Assembly (NCBI RefSeq): GCF_017599305.1
Contig: NZ_JAGFWR010000036.1
Span: forward strand, 1 to 48,969
DNA: 48,969 nucleotides
DNA from: Micromonospora antibiotica
GTDB lineage: Bacteria > Actinomycetota > Actinomycetes > Mycobacteriales > Micromonosporaceae
Direction of reading: 5' to 3'
Position 1 is the first letter of the stretch; each line of letters opens with the position of its first letter. Made by a program: the position numbers and the translations under genes. The notes under the pieces were generated by a model. It made no database searches. It was not told where the DNA came from and saw nothing but the letters and a program-made list of their open reading frames with translations. This document shows positions 16,220 to 24,935 of this stretch, one piece after another.

Positions 16220-17062
16220 GTGAACAAGGCATCCCAGCGCCTCTGGCGCACCAGTCCGCTGCTCTACATCGCGCTCGTCGTCGCGGTGCTCTTCTCGGTC
16301 TACCCGTTCTACTACATGGTGGTCATCGCCACCCGTAGCCTCGACCAGATCAACGACGTACCGCCGCCGTTCACCCCGGCCGGCGAGTTCGGCGCGAACT
16401 TCGGCCGGGTGCTCGACAACGACGCGGCGAACTTCCTCACCGGCCTGCTCAACTCGGTGATCGTCTCCGCGGTGGTGACCGTCTCGGTGGTGATCACCGG
16501 GTCGCTGGCCGGCTTCGCCTTCGCCAAGCTGCGGTTCCGGGGCCGCAACGCCCTGCTGCTGACGATCATCGTGACCATGATGATCCCGACCCAGCTCGGC
16601 CTGATCCCGCTCTGGGGCATGATCCAGGACCTCGGCTGGTACGACACCCTCTACGCGGTGACCGTGCCCTTCCTGGTCAGCGCCTTCGGCGTGTTCATGA
16701 TGCGGCAGTACGCCATCCAGGCCATCTCCGACGAGCTGATCGAGGCGGGTCGGGTCGACGGCGCCAGCACCTTCCGGATCTTCTGGAACATCGTGCTGCC
16801 GGCGTTGCGCCCCGCCGCCGCCGTGCTCGGCCTGCTCACCTTCATGGAGACCTGGAACTCCTACCTCTGGCCGTACGCCGTGCTCACCCCCGAGAACCCG
16901 ACCCTGCAGGTGTCGCTGGCGTTCCTGTCCTACGCCTACTACACCGACTACTCGCAGGTGTTCGCCGCGACCGCCATCGGCACCGTGCCCCTGGTGATCG
17001 TGTTCATCGTGTTCGGCCGCCAGATCATCGGCGGCATCATGGAAGGCGCCGTCAAGTCGTGA
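16220..17062 (+). CDS. cebG: ABC sugar permease CebG
   Basis: A 280-residue permease of the MalG type with six predicted membrane segments, starting at LLYIALVVAVLFSVYPFYYM. The EAA loop reads EAGRVDGASTFRIFWNIVLP. It starts 10 nt after cebF and its stop overlaps the GTG start of bglC, so the genes form one operon. It forms the second half of the translocation channel. Confidence 0.92.
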   Translation: MNKASQRLWRTSPLLYIALVVAVLFSVYPFYYMVVIATRSLDQINDVPPPFTPAGEFGANFGRVLDNDAANFLTGLLNSVIVSAVVTVSVVITGSLAGFAFAKLRFRGRNALLLTIIVTMMIPTQLGLIPLWGMIQDLGWYDTLYAVTVPFLVSAFGVFMMRQYAIQAISDELIEAGRVDGASTFRIFWNIVLPALRPAAAVLGLLTFMETWNSYLWPYAVLTPENPTLQVSLAFLSYAYYTDYSQVFAATAIGTVPLVIVFIVFGRQIIGGIMEGAVKS

Positions 17063-18492
17063 GCAACCCGACCCACCCGCCCGCTGTCGGCGTACTCGAC
17101 CAGGGGCCGGAACTGACCTTCCCGCCCGGCTTCCTGTGGGGCGCGGCGACCGCCGCGTACCAGATCGAGGGGGCCGCCGCCGAGGGCGGCCGGACCCCGT
17201 CGATCTGGGACACGTTCAGTCACACCGAAGGGCGGGTGGTTTCCGGGCACACCGGGGACGTGGCCTGCGACCATTACCACCGGATGCCCGACGACGTCCG
17301 GATGATGGCCGAGCTGGGCCTCAAGTCGTACCGGTTCTCGGTCTCCTGGCCGCGGGTGCAGCCCGGCGGCACCGGCGGCGCCAACCAGCAGGGTCTGGAC
17401 TTCTACCGGCGGCTGGTCGACGAGCTGCTGGCCAACGGCATCGAGCCGTGGCTCACCCTCTACCACTGGGACCTGCCCCAGCCGCTGGAGGACGCGGGCG
17501 GCTGGCCGGCCCGGGACACCGCCGGTCGGTTCGCCGACTACGCGTCCCTGGTCGCGGACGCCGTCGGTGACCGGGTGACGTACTGGACCACCCTCAACGA
17601 GCCGTGGTGCTCGGCGTTCCTCGGCTACGGCTCCGGGGCGCACGCCCCCGGGCGTTCCGACGGGGCGGACTCGGTCCGGGCCGGGCACCACCTCATGCTC
17701 GGTCACGGGCTCGCCGTGCAGGCCCTGCGGGCCAAGCTGCCGCAGGCCCAGCTCGGCGTCACGGTCAACCTCTACCCGGTGACCCCGGCCAGCGACGCGC
17801 CCGCCGACGTCGACGCCGCCCGCCGGATCGACGGGTTGGCCAACCGGTTCTTCCTCGACCCGCTGCTGCGCGGGTCGTACCCGGCGGACCTGACCGCCGA
17901 CCTGGCCGAGGTGACCGACTTCGGACACGTCCGGGACGGCGATCTGGAGATCATCTCCACCCCGTTGGACCTGGTCGGCGTCAACTACTACAGCCGGCAC
18001 GTGGTGGCCGCCCCGGTCGCCGGTGAGGAGCCGGAGAAGTACTGGCGGGCACCGTCCTGCTGGCCGGGCAGCGAGGACGTCCGGTTCGTCACCCGGGGTG
18101 TCCCGGTCACCGACATGGACTGGGAGATCGACGCCCCGGGCCTGGTGGAGACGCTGCGGCGGGTCCACGAGGAGTACACCGACCTGCCGCTCTACGTCAC
18201 CGAGAACGGCTCGGCGTTCGTCGACACCGTGCAGGACGGTCGGGTCGACGACGTCGACCGGTTGGCCTACTTCGACGCACACCTGCGGGCATCCCACGAG
18301 GCGATCGGCGCGGGAGTGCCCCTGCGGGGCTACTTCGCGTGGTCGCTGATGGATAATTTCGAGTGGGCCTGGGGTTACACCAAGCGCTTCGGGATGGTCT
18401 GGATCGACTACGACACCCAGGCCCGTATCCCCAAGTCCAGCGCCAGGTGGTACGCCGAGGTGATCCGACGCAACGGTCTGGCCGCACAATAG
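17059..18492 (+). CDS. bglC: GH1 beta-glucosidase BglC
   Basis: A 477-residue intracellular family 1 glycoside hydrolase. The N-terminal signature FPPGFLWGAATAAYQIEGA is typical. The acid/base Glu lies in TLNEPW (about residue 181) and the nucleophile in YVTENGSAF (about residue 382). The aglycone-site segment FAWSLMDNFEWAWGY comes near the end. There is no signal peptide, so it cleaves imported cellobiose in the cytoplasm to glucose. The GTG start overlaps the cebG stop (GTGA). Its product ends the inducing signal for CebR in known systems. Confidence 0.95.
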   Translation: MSNPTHPPAVGVLDQGPELTFPPGFLWGAATAAYQIEGAAAEGGRTPSIWDTFSHTEGRVVSGHTGDVACDHYHRMPDDVRMMAELGLKSYRFSVSWPRVQPGGTGGANQQGLDFYRRLVDELLANGIEPWLTLYHWDLPQPLEDAGGWPARDTAGRFADYASLVADAVGDRVTYWTTLNEPWCSAFLGYGSGAHAPGRSDGADSVRAGHHLMLGHGLAVQALRAKLPQAQLGVTVNLYPVTPASDAPADVDAARRIDGLANRFFLDPLLRGSYPADLTADLAEVTDFGHVRDGDLEIISTPLDLVGVNYYSRHVVAAPVAGEEPEKYWRAPSCWPGSEDVRFVTRGVPVTDMDWEIDAPGLVETLRRVHEEYTDLPLYVTENGSAFVDTVQDGRVDDVDRLAYFDAHLRASHEAIGAGVPLRGYFAWSLMDNFEWAWGYTKRFGMVWIDYDTQARIPKSSARWYAEVIRRNGLAAQ

Positions 18493-18513
18493 GCAGAGGC
18501 CAGCCAGCATTCC

Positions 18514-18565
18514 GGACGGCCCCGCCGCGCCGCCCGCCCCCGGGGGCGGACGGCGGGGACCGTCC
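18514..18565 (+). terminator. Long G+C hairpin between bglC and cebR
   Basis: GGACGG plus CCCGCCG pairs with CGGCGGG plus CCGTCC through a small bulge, enclosing a second self-complementary CGCCCCCGGGGGCG core. It would separate the ceb operon transcript from cebR, at least in part. Confidence 0.65.
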
Positions 18566-18583
18566 GACGTCGGAGGAGAGACG

Positions 18584-19630
18584 ATGACAACGCAACGCAC
18601 CCGGTCACTCGGGCGCCCGACCCTCGACGCGGTCGCCGCCCGCGCGGGTGTCGGGCGGGGCACGGTCTCCCGGGTGGTCAACGGTTCACCCCAGGTCAGC
18701 CCGGAGGCCCGGGCCGCCGTCCAACAGGCCATCGCCGAGCTGGGGTACGTCCCGAACCGGGCGGCACGGGCACTGGTCACCCAGCGCACCGACTCGGTGG
18801 CCCTGGTGGTCTCCGAGTCGGGGGAGCGGGTCTTCACCGAACCGTTCTTCGCCGGCATCGTCCGGGGCGTCAGCTCCGGCCTGCTGGAAACGCCGCTGCA
18901 ACTCTGGCTCGCCATGGTGCAGTCCCCGATCGAACGGGAACGGGTCGAGAACCACCTGACCAACCAGCACGTCGACGGGGTGCTGCTGCTGTCGCTGCAC
19001 GACTCCGACCCGCTGCCCACCCTGCTGGAGGAGCGCGACCTGCCCACCGTGCTCGGCGGCCGGCCGGCCCGGATGCTGCGCCCCGGGGCACGGCCGTCCT
19101 GGTTCGTCGACGTCGACAACGTCGGTGGGGCCCGCAACGCGGTGCAGCACCTGGCCCGGCGGGGCCGACGCCGGATCGCCACCATCGCCGGCCCGCAGGA
19201 CATGGGCGCCGGCCTGGCCCGCCTGGTGGGCTACCGGGAGGCGGTGGAGTCCACCATCGGCGGGCTAGACCCGCGCATGATCGCCTACGGGGACTTCAGC
19301 GAGGGCAGCGGCGCGGCGTGCATGCGCCGGCTGCTGGACGCCTGCCCCGAGTTGGACGCGGTCTTCGTCGCCTCCGACCTGATGGCGTTCGGCGCGCTGC
19401 GGACCCTGCGTGAGTCGGGTCGCCGGGTGCCCGAGGACGTCGCGATCATCGGTTTCGACGACTCCCCGGTCGCCCAGCAGGCCGACCCGCCGCTGACCAC
19501 GGTCTTCCAGCCGGTGGAGGAGATGGGCCGGCAGATGGCCCGGCTGCTGGTGGCCCGCATCCGGGGTGACGAGATCCCCACCCCGCACATCCTGCTGGAC
19601 ACCGAACTCATCCAGCGTGCCTCCACCTGA
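18584..19630 (+). CDS. cebR: LacI-family repressor CebR
   Basis: A 348-residue LacI-type repressor. The DNA-binding helix-turn-helix and hinge helix are at about 8-62 (TLDAVAARAGVGRGTVSRVV and YVPNRAARALVTQRTDSVAL). The periplasmic-binding-protein-like sensor domain fills the rest, with VFVASDLMAFGALRTLRESG and the C-terminal DDSPVAQQADPPLTTVFQP. By genetic linkage and the three nearby TGGGAGCGCTCCCA-type boxes it should repress the ceb operon and the GH9 cellulase until cellobiose binds. GGAGGAG lies 6 nt before the ATG. Confidence 0.92.
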   Translation: MTTQRTRSLGRPTLDAVAARAGVGRGTVSRVVNGSPQVSPEARAAVQQAIAELGYVPNRAARALVTQRTDSVALVVSESGERVFTEPFFAGIVRGVSSGLLETPLQLWLAMVQSPIERERVENHLTNQHVDGVLLLSLHDSDPLPTLLEERDLPTVLGGRPARMLRPGARPSWFVDVDNVGGARNAVQHLARRGRRRIATIAGPQDMGAGLARLVGYREAVESTIGGLDPRMIAYGDFSEGSGAACMRRLLDACPELDAVFVASDLMAFGALRTLRESGRRVPEDVAIIGFDDSPVAQQADPPLTTVFQPVEEMGRQMARLLVARIRGDEIPTPHILLDTELIQRAST

Positions 19631-19781
19631 AGCGCTTCGACAGTTCCAGCCTCCACCCGGGGTCGTGCCTGACGGCGATGGCACGGTTCGCCGCAGGCGG
19701 CACCCGCCGTGCGGCACGGGCAGCCGCGCTGTGCGGCTGGTGGCCCGCTCCCGATCCGGGCCGACGGCCGGCGGCGCAGGC

Positions 19782-20993
19782 TCAGGACCACCGGCGCAGC
19801 TCCCGCTTGGCCAGGGACGAGCGGTGCACCTCGTCGGGGCCGTCGGCGAGCCGCAGGGTGCGGGCCTGAGCCCAGAGCCCGGCGAGCGGGGTGTCCTGGC
19901 TGACCCCGGCGCCGCCGTACCCCTGGATCGCCTTGTCGATCACCCACTCGGCCATCGCCGGCGTGGCGATCTTGATGGCCTGGATCTCGGTGTGTGCGCC
20001 CCGGTTGCCGACGGTGTCCATCAGCCAGGCGGTCTTGAGCACCAGCAGCCGGGCCTGCTCGATCCGCACCCGGGACTCGGCGATCCACTCCCGGACCACC
20101 CCCTGCTCGGCGAGCGGCCGGCCGAACGCGATCCGCTCGTTGGCCCGCCGGCAGAGCAGCTCCAGGGCCCGCTCGGCCATCCCGACCAGCCGCATGCAGT
20201 GGTGGATGCGGCCCGGACCGAGCCGGGCCTGGGCGATGGCGAACCCGGCCCCCTCGGCACCGACCAGGTTCTCCGCCGGCACCCGGACGTCGACGAAGTC
20301 GATCTCCGCGTGCCCGCCGTGCGGGGCGTCGGAGTAACCGAAGACGGTCATGCCCCGACGGACGTGCACCCCCGGGGTGTCCCGGGGCACCAGCACGATG
20401 CTCTGCTGACGGTGCCGGTCGGCGGTGGGGTCGGTCTTGCCCATCACGATGAACAACCCACACCGGGGGTCCATCGCCCCGGACGACCACCACTTGCGCC
20501 CGTTGACCACGTAGTGGTCGCTGTCGCGGACGATCCGGGTGGCGATGTTGGTGGCATCGGACGAGGCCACCTCCGGCTCGGTCATGCAGAACGCCGAACG
20601 GATCTCGCCGGCCAGCAGCGGGGTGAGCCACCTGTCGCGCTGCGCCTCGGAGCCGAACTCGGCCAGCAGCTCCATGTTGCCGGTGTCCGGGGCGGCGCAG
20701 TTGACCGCCTCGGGGGCCAGGTGCGGACTGCGCCCGGTCAGCTCGGCGAGCGGGGCGTACTGCAGGTTGGTCAGCCCGGCGCCGTAGCGCGGATCGGGCA
20801 GGAAGAGGTTCCACAGGCCGCGACGGCGGGCCTCGGCCTTCAGCTCGTCGAGCACCGGGGGCCGGGCCCACGGGTCACCCGCCGCCGCGACCTGTGCGGC
20901 GTGCACCGGCTCGGCCGGCAGGACGCACTCGTCCAGGAACGCGCCGAGCCGCTCCCGCAGCTCGACGGTGCGCTCGTCGTACCCGAAGTCCAT
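19782..20993 (-). CDS. Acyl-CoA dehydrogenase (ACAD10/11-like)
   Basis: A 403-residue flavoprotein dehydrogenase. N-terminal helical domain to about 125, then the flavin-binding segment with AFCMTEPEVASSDATNI, a beta domain (VVNGRKWWSSGAMD), and a C-terminal four-helix domain. The end motif GGAGVSQDTPLAG followed by LRLADGPDEVHRSSLAKREL is characteristic of the ACAD10/11 branch. The ATG overlaps the stop of the upstream aminoglycoside-phosphotransferase-like gene by one base. In mammalian ACAD11 those two activities sit on one chain and handle 4-hydroxyacyl-CoAs. Substrate here is inferred only. Confidence 0.9.
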   Translation of the reverse strand: MDFGYDERTVELRERLGAFLDECVLPAEPVHAAQVAAAGDPWARPPVLDELKAEARRRGLWNLFLPDPRYGAGLTNLQYAPLAELTGRSPHLAPEAVNCAAPDTGNMELLAEFGSEAQRDRWLTPLLAGEIRSAFCMTEPEVASSDATNIATRIVRDSDHYVVNGRKWWSSGAMDPRCGLFIVMGKTDPTADRHRQQSIVLVPRDTPGVHVRRGMTVFGYSDAPHGGHAEIDFVDVRVPAENLVGAEGAGFAIAQARLGPGRIHHCMRLVGMAERALELLCRRANERIAFGRPLAEQGVVREWIAESRVRIEQARLLVLKTAWLMDTVGNRGAHTEIQAIKIATPAMAEWVIDKAIQGYGGAGVSQDTPLAGLWAQARTLRLADGPDEVHRSSLAKRELRRWS

Positions 20994-22084
20994 CAGTTCC
21001 CCCTGACCGCGCGCAGACCGTGCTCCACCAGCGGCGTCACCATGTCGCCGATCCGGTCGAACCCACCGCCGAGGGTCTGCCCCAGGGTGTGCCGGTAGTG
21101 GATGCCCTCGCAGATCACCGCGAGCTTGAAACAGCCGAGGGCCAGGTGCCAGTGCAGCGGCCCCACGTCGACGTCGCTGCGCCCGGCGTACCGGTCGATC
21201 AGCTCGCCGCCGGTGGGGAAGCCCGCGCGCGGGCCGAGCCCGTCGGCGACCGGGTTGCCCTCGGCGAGAGCACTGTCGCCGAGCACGTCCCAGTACGTCA
21301 GCAGCAGCCCCAGGTCGGCCAGCGGGTCACCCAGGGTGGCCATCTCCCAGTCCAGCACCGCCCGCACCGACACCGGGTCGACCGCGGTGAGCAGGTTGTC
21401 CAGCCGGTAGTCGCCGTGCACGATCCGACCGGCGTTGACGCCCTCGGGCACCGAGGCGGCCAGCGCGTCGCGTAACTCGTCCACCCCGGGCAACTCCCGG
21501 CTGCGGGACCGGTCGAGCTGGCCGGCCCAGCGTCGTACCTGCCGGCCCAGGTAGCCCTCGGGGCGACCGAAGTCGGCCAGCCCCACCTCGGCCGGGTCGA
21601 CGGTGTGCAGCGCGGCGAGGGTGTCCATCATCGCCCAGGCCAGGTCGCGGCGCTGGCCGTCGGTGAGCGGATCGGTCTGCGCCCGGGTGCGCAGCACCTC
21701 GCCCGGCACCCGCTGCATCAGATAGAACGGTGCGCCGATCACCGCCGGGTCGGCGCAGAGCAGCAGCGCCTCGGGCACCGGCACGGCGGTCGGTGCGAGC
21801 TCGGCGATCACCCGGTGCTCGCGGGCCATGTCGTGCGCGGTGGCCAGCACGTGCCCCAGCGGGGGGCGGCGCAGCACCACCTCGCGTCCGCCGCAGTGCA
21901 GCAGGTAGGTCAGGTTGGACTTGCCGCCGGTGATCAGGGTGGCCCGCAGCGGCCCGTCGGCCACCAGCTCCGGCCGGTGCGCGACCAGCCAGCCGTGCAA
22001 CCGGTCGAGGTCCAGCCCCGGTGGTGCGGCGTACGGCGGCCCGGGCCGGCTGCCGGGGGACGCGTCGACGGCCGGCTCGGTCAT
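20993..22084 (-). CDS. APH-fold phosphotransferase, partner of the acyl-CoA dehydrogenase
   Basis: A 363-residue protein of the aminoglycoside phosphotransferase/choline kinase-like fold. The nucleotide-loop region is ITGGKSNLTYLL, followed by the Lys/Arg strand REVVLRRPP. The catalytic loop is IVHGDYRLDNLL and the metal-binding Asp lies in AVLDWEMATLGDPLADLG. This is the ACAD10/11-type kinase pattern rather than a drug-resistance enzyme. An ATG at 22084 is used; a second one about 45 nt upstream (MADLDNP) is possible. It is transcribed with the dehydrogenase and is divergent from an ACT-domain gene. Confidence 0.85.
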   Translation of the reverse strand: MTEPAVDASPGSRPGPPYAAPPGLDLDRLHGWLVAHRPELVADGPLRATLITGGKSNLTYLLHCGGREVVLRRPPLGHVLATAHDMAREHRVIAELAPTAVPVPEALLLCADPAVIGAPFYLMQRVPGEVLRTRAQTDPLTDGQRRDLAWAMMDTLAALHTVDPAEVGLADFGRPEGYLGRQVRRWAGQLDRSRSRELPGVDELRDALAASVPEGVNAGRIVHGDYRLDNLLTAVDPVSVRAVLDWEMATLGDPLADLGLLLTYWDVLGDSALAEGNPVADGLGPRAGFPTGGELIDRYAGRSDVDVGPLHWHLALGCFKLAVICEGIHYRHTLGQTLGGGFDRIGDMVTPLVEHGLRAVRGN

Positions 22085-22145
22085 CCGAATAGTTGAGGGC
22101 AGGTCAGCCGGGTTGTCAAGGTCAGCCATTTTCCGCCGGGGACAT

Positions 22146-22159
22146 GCCACGGCAACAGG
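22146..22159 (+). promoter_or_regulatory. 14-bp motif shared by both ACT gene leaders (copy 1)
   Basis: GCCACGGCAACAGG occurs here, about 90 nt before the first ACT gene, and again at 22977-22990, about 50 nt before the second. The identity is exact over 14 bp. The role is unknown; a common operator or a leader element would fit. Confidence 0.5.
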
Positions 22160-22173
22160 GGCGAAATGGTCAA

Positions 22174-22199
22174 CCGGCAGGCTGGCAACAGCCTGCCGG
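22174..22199 (+). promoter_or_regulatory. 11-bp perfect hairpin with GCAA tetraloop in the ACT gene leader
   Basis: CCGGCAGGCTG (22174-22184) and CAGCCTGCCGG (22189-22199) are perfectly complementary around GCAA, a GNRA-type tetraloop. The stem ends 36 nt before the ATG of the ACT gene and lies in the divergent region with the APH gene. It is likely a structured leader element or an operator. Confidence 0.6.
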
Positions 22200-22235
22200 C
22201 CCTGTGCGGCCGGCCCGCCGAGCGGAGGGACTGAC

Positions 22236-22937
22236 ATGTTGCTGAGAGTTCGGGTGACCCTGCCGGACCGCCCCGGGACACTCGGCCAGGTGGCCCGTAC
22301 GCTCGGCGTCTCCGGTGCCGACATCGTCCAGGTCGTGGTGCTGGAACGGCTCGGTGGCCGCGCGGTCGACGACTTCACCGTGGTCTGGCCGGGCGCCGCC
22401 CGGGTCGAGGGCCTGCTCGCCGGTCTCGCCGCCATCCCCGGGGTGCGCGTCGACGGGGTGTGGCGGGCGATCGGGGCACCGACCACCACCGGTCAGGACG
22501 CCGAACTGCTCGCCCAGGTGGCGGCGAACCCCACCGACGGGGTGGCCACCCTGGTCGACGCGGTACCGGGGCTGCTCGCCGCAGACTGGGCGGTGGCGGC
22601 CGTCGTACCGCTGGACTGGGCCTCGCGGGCCGGCGGGGGGACGGCGACCGTCGGGCACGCCAGCTGGCGTGCCCCGGAGCCGCCCCGGCTGCCCGAGGTG
22701 ACCCCGCTGCGGGCCCGCACCCTGACCATGGCCGACGGCACGCACTACGCGATCGCGCCGTTCGGCCGGGCCGGGCTGGTGCTGGTGGTGGCCCGGGACC
22801 ACACCGAGCCGTTGACCGCCGCCGGGTTCCACGCCACCGAGGTCGACCGGCTCGCCCAGCTGGTCCGGGCCAGCGCGGTGATCCTCGGCGACCGGCTCGA
22901 CCTGGTCGGCCCGCGGTCGGTGACCACCGTCACCTGA
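22236..22937 (+). CDS. ACT-domain protein
   Basis: A 233-residue soluble protein. The first 70 residues form an ACT small-molecule-binding domain (LRVRVTLPDRPGTLGQVART, then a Gly-rich strand turn and AVDDFTVVW). The rest has no motif I can name, but the segment from about 130 looks like a partner domain with beta strands (HYAIAPFGRAGLVLVVARD). A good GGAGGGA precedes the ATG. It is followed 89 nt later by a second ACT protein fused to an acetyltransferase domain. Amino acid sensing is likely from the fold, but the ligand is unknown. Confidence 0.8.
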   Translation: MLLRVRVTLPDRPGTLGQVARTLGVSGADIVQVVVLERLGGRAVDDFTVVWPGAARVEGLLAGLAAIPGVRVDGVWRAIGAPTTTGQDAELLAQVAANPTDGVATLVDAVPGLLAADWAVAAVVPLDWASRAGGGTATVGHASWRAPEPPRLPEVTPLRARTLTMADGTHYAIAPFGRAGLVLVVARDHTEPLTAAGFHATEVDRLAQLVRASAVILGDRLDLVGPRSVTTVT

Positions 22938-22976
22938 CCTGGGCGAACGGTTGCCGGTGCGACACCACCGGGCAAC

Positions 22977-22990
22977 GCCACGGCAACAGG
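22977..22990 (+). promoter_or_regulatory. 14-bp motif shared by both ACT gene leaders (copy 2)
   Basis: Exact second copy of GCCACGGCAACAGG, 36 nt before the ATG of the ACT-GNAT gene. Confidence 0.5.
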
Positions 22991-23026
22991 CCCCGGGCAG
23001 GCTTCGTGGTGGGGAAGGGAGTGGGC

Positions 23027-24169
23027 ATGGCGCTGTGGCGAGTCAGGGCGACCGTGGACGACCGGCCGGGTTACCTGTCGGTCCTCACCGCGAGTCTCGC
23101 GCTGCGAGGAGTCAACATCCTCACCGTGCAGGTGCACACCACCGAGGTCGGTGCGGTGGACGACTTCCTCGTCGACGCGCCGGACGCGCTCGACGAGGCG
23201 GACCTGATCGCCGCCGTCGAGCGGGGCCGGGGTCGCAACTGCTGGGTGGCGCGCAGCGAGGCGCGTGGCCTGGCCGACCAGCCGACCCGGGTGCTCGGCC
23301 TGGCCACCCGGTTGGTCGGCGACCCGGAACAGGCCGGTGAGGTGCTCCGGGCCACCCTCGGCGCGGACGAGGTGACCTGGCGACCGACGTCCGCCACCGG
23401 GCACGACGCGGTGGGCACCACCACCATGCTGCTGACCGACCCGACCGGCGGCTCCTACGAACTGCGCCGGCAGGCACCCAGCTTCACCCCGGCGGAATAC
23501 GCGCGGGCGCAGGCGCTGGTGGAGTTGGCGGCGGCGGTGGCCCGGCGGGAAGCCGACCGGGTGACCCTGGTGCTGCCCGACGGGGCGGAACTGTCCCTCC
23601 GGCCGGCGACCGCCGACGACCTGGCCGGGGTGCTGGAGCTGCACGAGGGCTGCTCGGCGCGGAGCCGGCAACGGCGGTATCTCAGCGGCGCGGCGCTGCC
23701 CTCGCCGACCCGGCTGCGCCGCCTGCTGGAACCGGCCCGGGGGCTGACCCTGGTGGCCACGACGACCGGCTCCGACGGGGCGGCGGAGTCGGTCGTCGCG
23801 CTGGCCAACCTGCTCGCCGAGGGCGACGAGGCGGAGGTGGCGCTACTGGTCCGCGACGACTGGCAGCGACGTGGTCTGGGCACCGCGCTGCTGCGCCGGC
23901 TGCTGACCCACGGCGAGCGGGCCGGCTACGCGGCGCTGGTCCTGCACACCCAGGCCGAAAACACGCCGATGGTGCGGACACTGGCCCGGCTGGGCCGGCC
24001 CGCGACGGTCGAGCGGGACGGCACCGTGCTCACCGTCACCGTCCCGCTGGCCGGCGTACCGACTACCGGCGTCCCGCTGGCCGGCGTCCCGGTCACCGGC
24101 CGAATCCCGCGCCCCAGCACGAGCGTGGGCGGCACCCGGCCGACCAGCACGAACGGTGGGATCTGCTGA
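23027..24169 (+). CDS. ACT-domain/GNAT acetyltransferase fusion
   Basis: A 380-residue two-domain protein. Residues 1-70 are an ACT domain (LWRVRATVDDRPGYLSVLTA and GAVDDFLVDAP). A linker region of unknown fold follows. Residues about 190-335 form a GNAT domain with the acetyl-CoA loop VRDDWQRRGLGTALLRRLL. The tail (about 340-380) is a low-complexity repeat of PLAGVPTTGVPLAGVPVTG type. Protein acetyltransferases with fused ligand-binding domains, such as amino-acid-regulated PatA/AAPatA of actinomycetes, offer a precedent for acetylation controlled by an amino acid. The exact substrate here is unknown. The ATG at 23027 is used; GTG at 23021 is an alternative. Confidence 0.83.
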   Translation: MALWRVRATVDDRPGYLSVLTASLALRGVNILTVQVHTTEVGAVDDFLVDAPDALDEADLIAAVERGRGRNCWVARSEARGLADQPTRVLGLATRLVGDPEQAGEVLRATLGADEVTWRPTSATGHDAVGTTTMLLTDPTGGSYELRRQAPSFTPAEYARAQALVELAAAVARREADRVTLVLPDGAELSLRPATADDLAGVLELHEGCSARSRQRRYLSGAALPSPTRLRRLLEPARGLTLVATTTGSDGAAESVVALANLLAEGDEAEVALLVRDDWQRRGLGTALLRRLLTHGERAGYAALVLHTQAENTPMVRTLARLGRPATVERDGTVLTVTVPLAGVPTTGVPLAGVPVTGRIPRPSTSVGGTRPTSTNGGIC

Positions 24170-24260
24170 CCCCACCGACCATCGAGACGACCCGTACGGC
24201 ACCGGGTGGGGGGATTCCTCCCGGTGCAAGGCCGAACCCCGATGCGGGGGACGGTGCACA

Positions 24261-24289
24261 GGCAGGGCCCCCGGTGCGGGGGCCCTGCC
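24261..24289. terminator. 12-bp perfect hairpin between convergent genes
   Basis: GGCAGGGCCCCC (24261-24272) pairs with GGGGGCCCTGCC (24278-24289). It lies between the ACT-GNAT gene and the oppositely oriented VOC gene and could end both transcripts. Confidence 0.8.
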
Positions 24290-24312
24290 CATGTCCGGCG
24301 CGATGCCCCGGA

Positions 24313-24717
24313 TCAGCCGAAGAAGGTGCCCGCCCGGCGGTGCCCCGAGACGCAGAACCGGTTCCCCTCGGTGTCGGCGAGCACGACGTACGGTAGCTGG
24401 CCGGGTTCCGGTACGGCGGGATAGTGCGGCCAGTCGACCCGGTCGGCACCCAGCCCGAGCAGCCGGTCCACCTCGTCGTCGAGGTCCCGGTCACCCGCGT
24501 GCAGGTCGAGGTGGATACGGGGAAACTCCGCCACCGGGCTCTCGCTGACGTCCATGGCCAGTGCCACCCCCGTGGTACCCGGCGGCGGCTCCAGGACGAT
24601 CCACTCGTCCGCCGGGTAGCGGGGTGGGCGACGGACGTAACCCAGTGCCTCGGCCCAGAACCGGCCGGCGCGACGGTCGTCGGTCACCCCCAACGACACC
24701 TGTTCGATCATCGACAT
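24313..24717 (-). CDS. VOC/glyoxalase-fold protein
   Basis: A 134-residue single-gene member of the vicinal oxygen chelate superfamily (glyoxalase/bleomycin-resistance fold). Two beta-alpha-beta-beta halves are visible: VSLGVTDDRRAGRFWAEALG at the start, and PRIHLDLHAGDRDLDDEVDR in the middle. The end motif reads VVLADTEGNRFCV. The pattern fits the Glyoxalase_6-like actinobacterial group. Metal and substrate are not predictable. The upstream region is a long non-coding stretch. Confidence 0.85.
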   Translation of the reverse strand: MSMIEQVSLGVTDDRRAGRFWAEALGYVRRPPRYPADEWIVLEPPPGTTGVALAMDVSESPVAEFPRIHLDLHAGDRDLDDEVDRLLGLGADRVDWPHYPAVPEPGQLPYVVLADTEGNRFCVSGHRRAGTFFG

Positions 24718-24803
24718 TGATCCAGGTTAGTCACGTCGACGCCCAGCCCCGGTACGAACATCCCCGCCCCCAACTCCGCACCCCCGCCCCGTCCCTCCGC
24801 ACC

Positions 24804-24875
24804 CTGCTGTTCCCCGCACCCTGCGTGTTCCCCGCGCTCTGCGTGTTCCCCGCGCTCTGCGTGTTCCTCCGCGCC
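24804..24875. repeat. Degenerate 18-bp tandem repeat, C/T-rich strand
   Basis: Units of TGCGTGTTCCCCGCGCTC type are perfect at 24822-24839 and 24840-24857 and degenerate on both sides (24782-24930 in total). They form the C-rich left flank of the GATC stem-loop in the 852-bp gene-free stretch 24718-25569. Confidence 0.7.
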
Positions 24876-24935
24876 CTGCGCCCTCTGTGCCCTGCGTGTC
24901 CCTCCGTGCCCGGCGTGTTTCCCGTGTTTCCCGCG

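Noticed and set aside
20993..22084. Aminoglycoside phosphotransferase resistance gene
   Set aside because: The APH fold is coupled to an acyl-CoA dehydrogenase, and the motifs fit the ACAD10/11-type kinase group.
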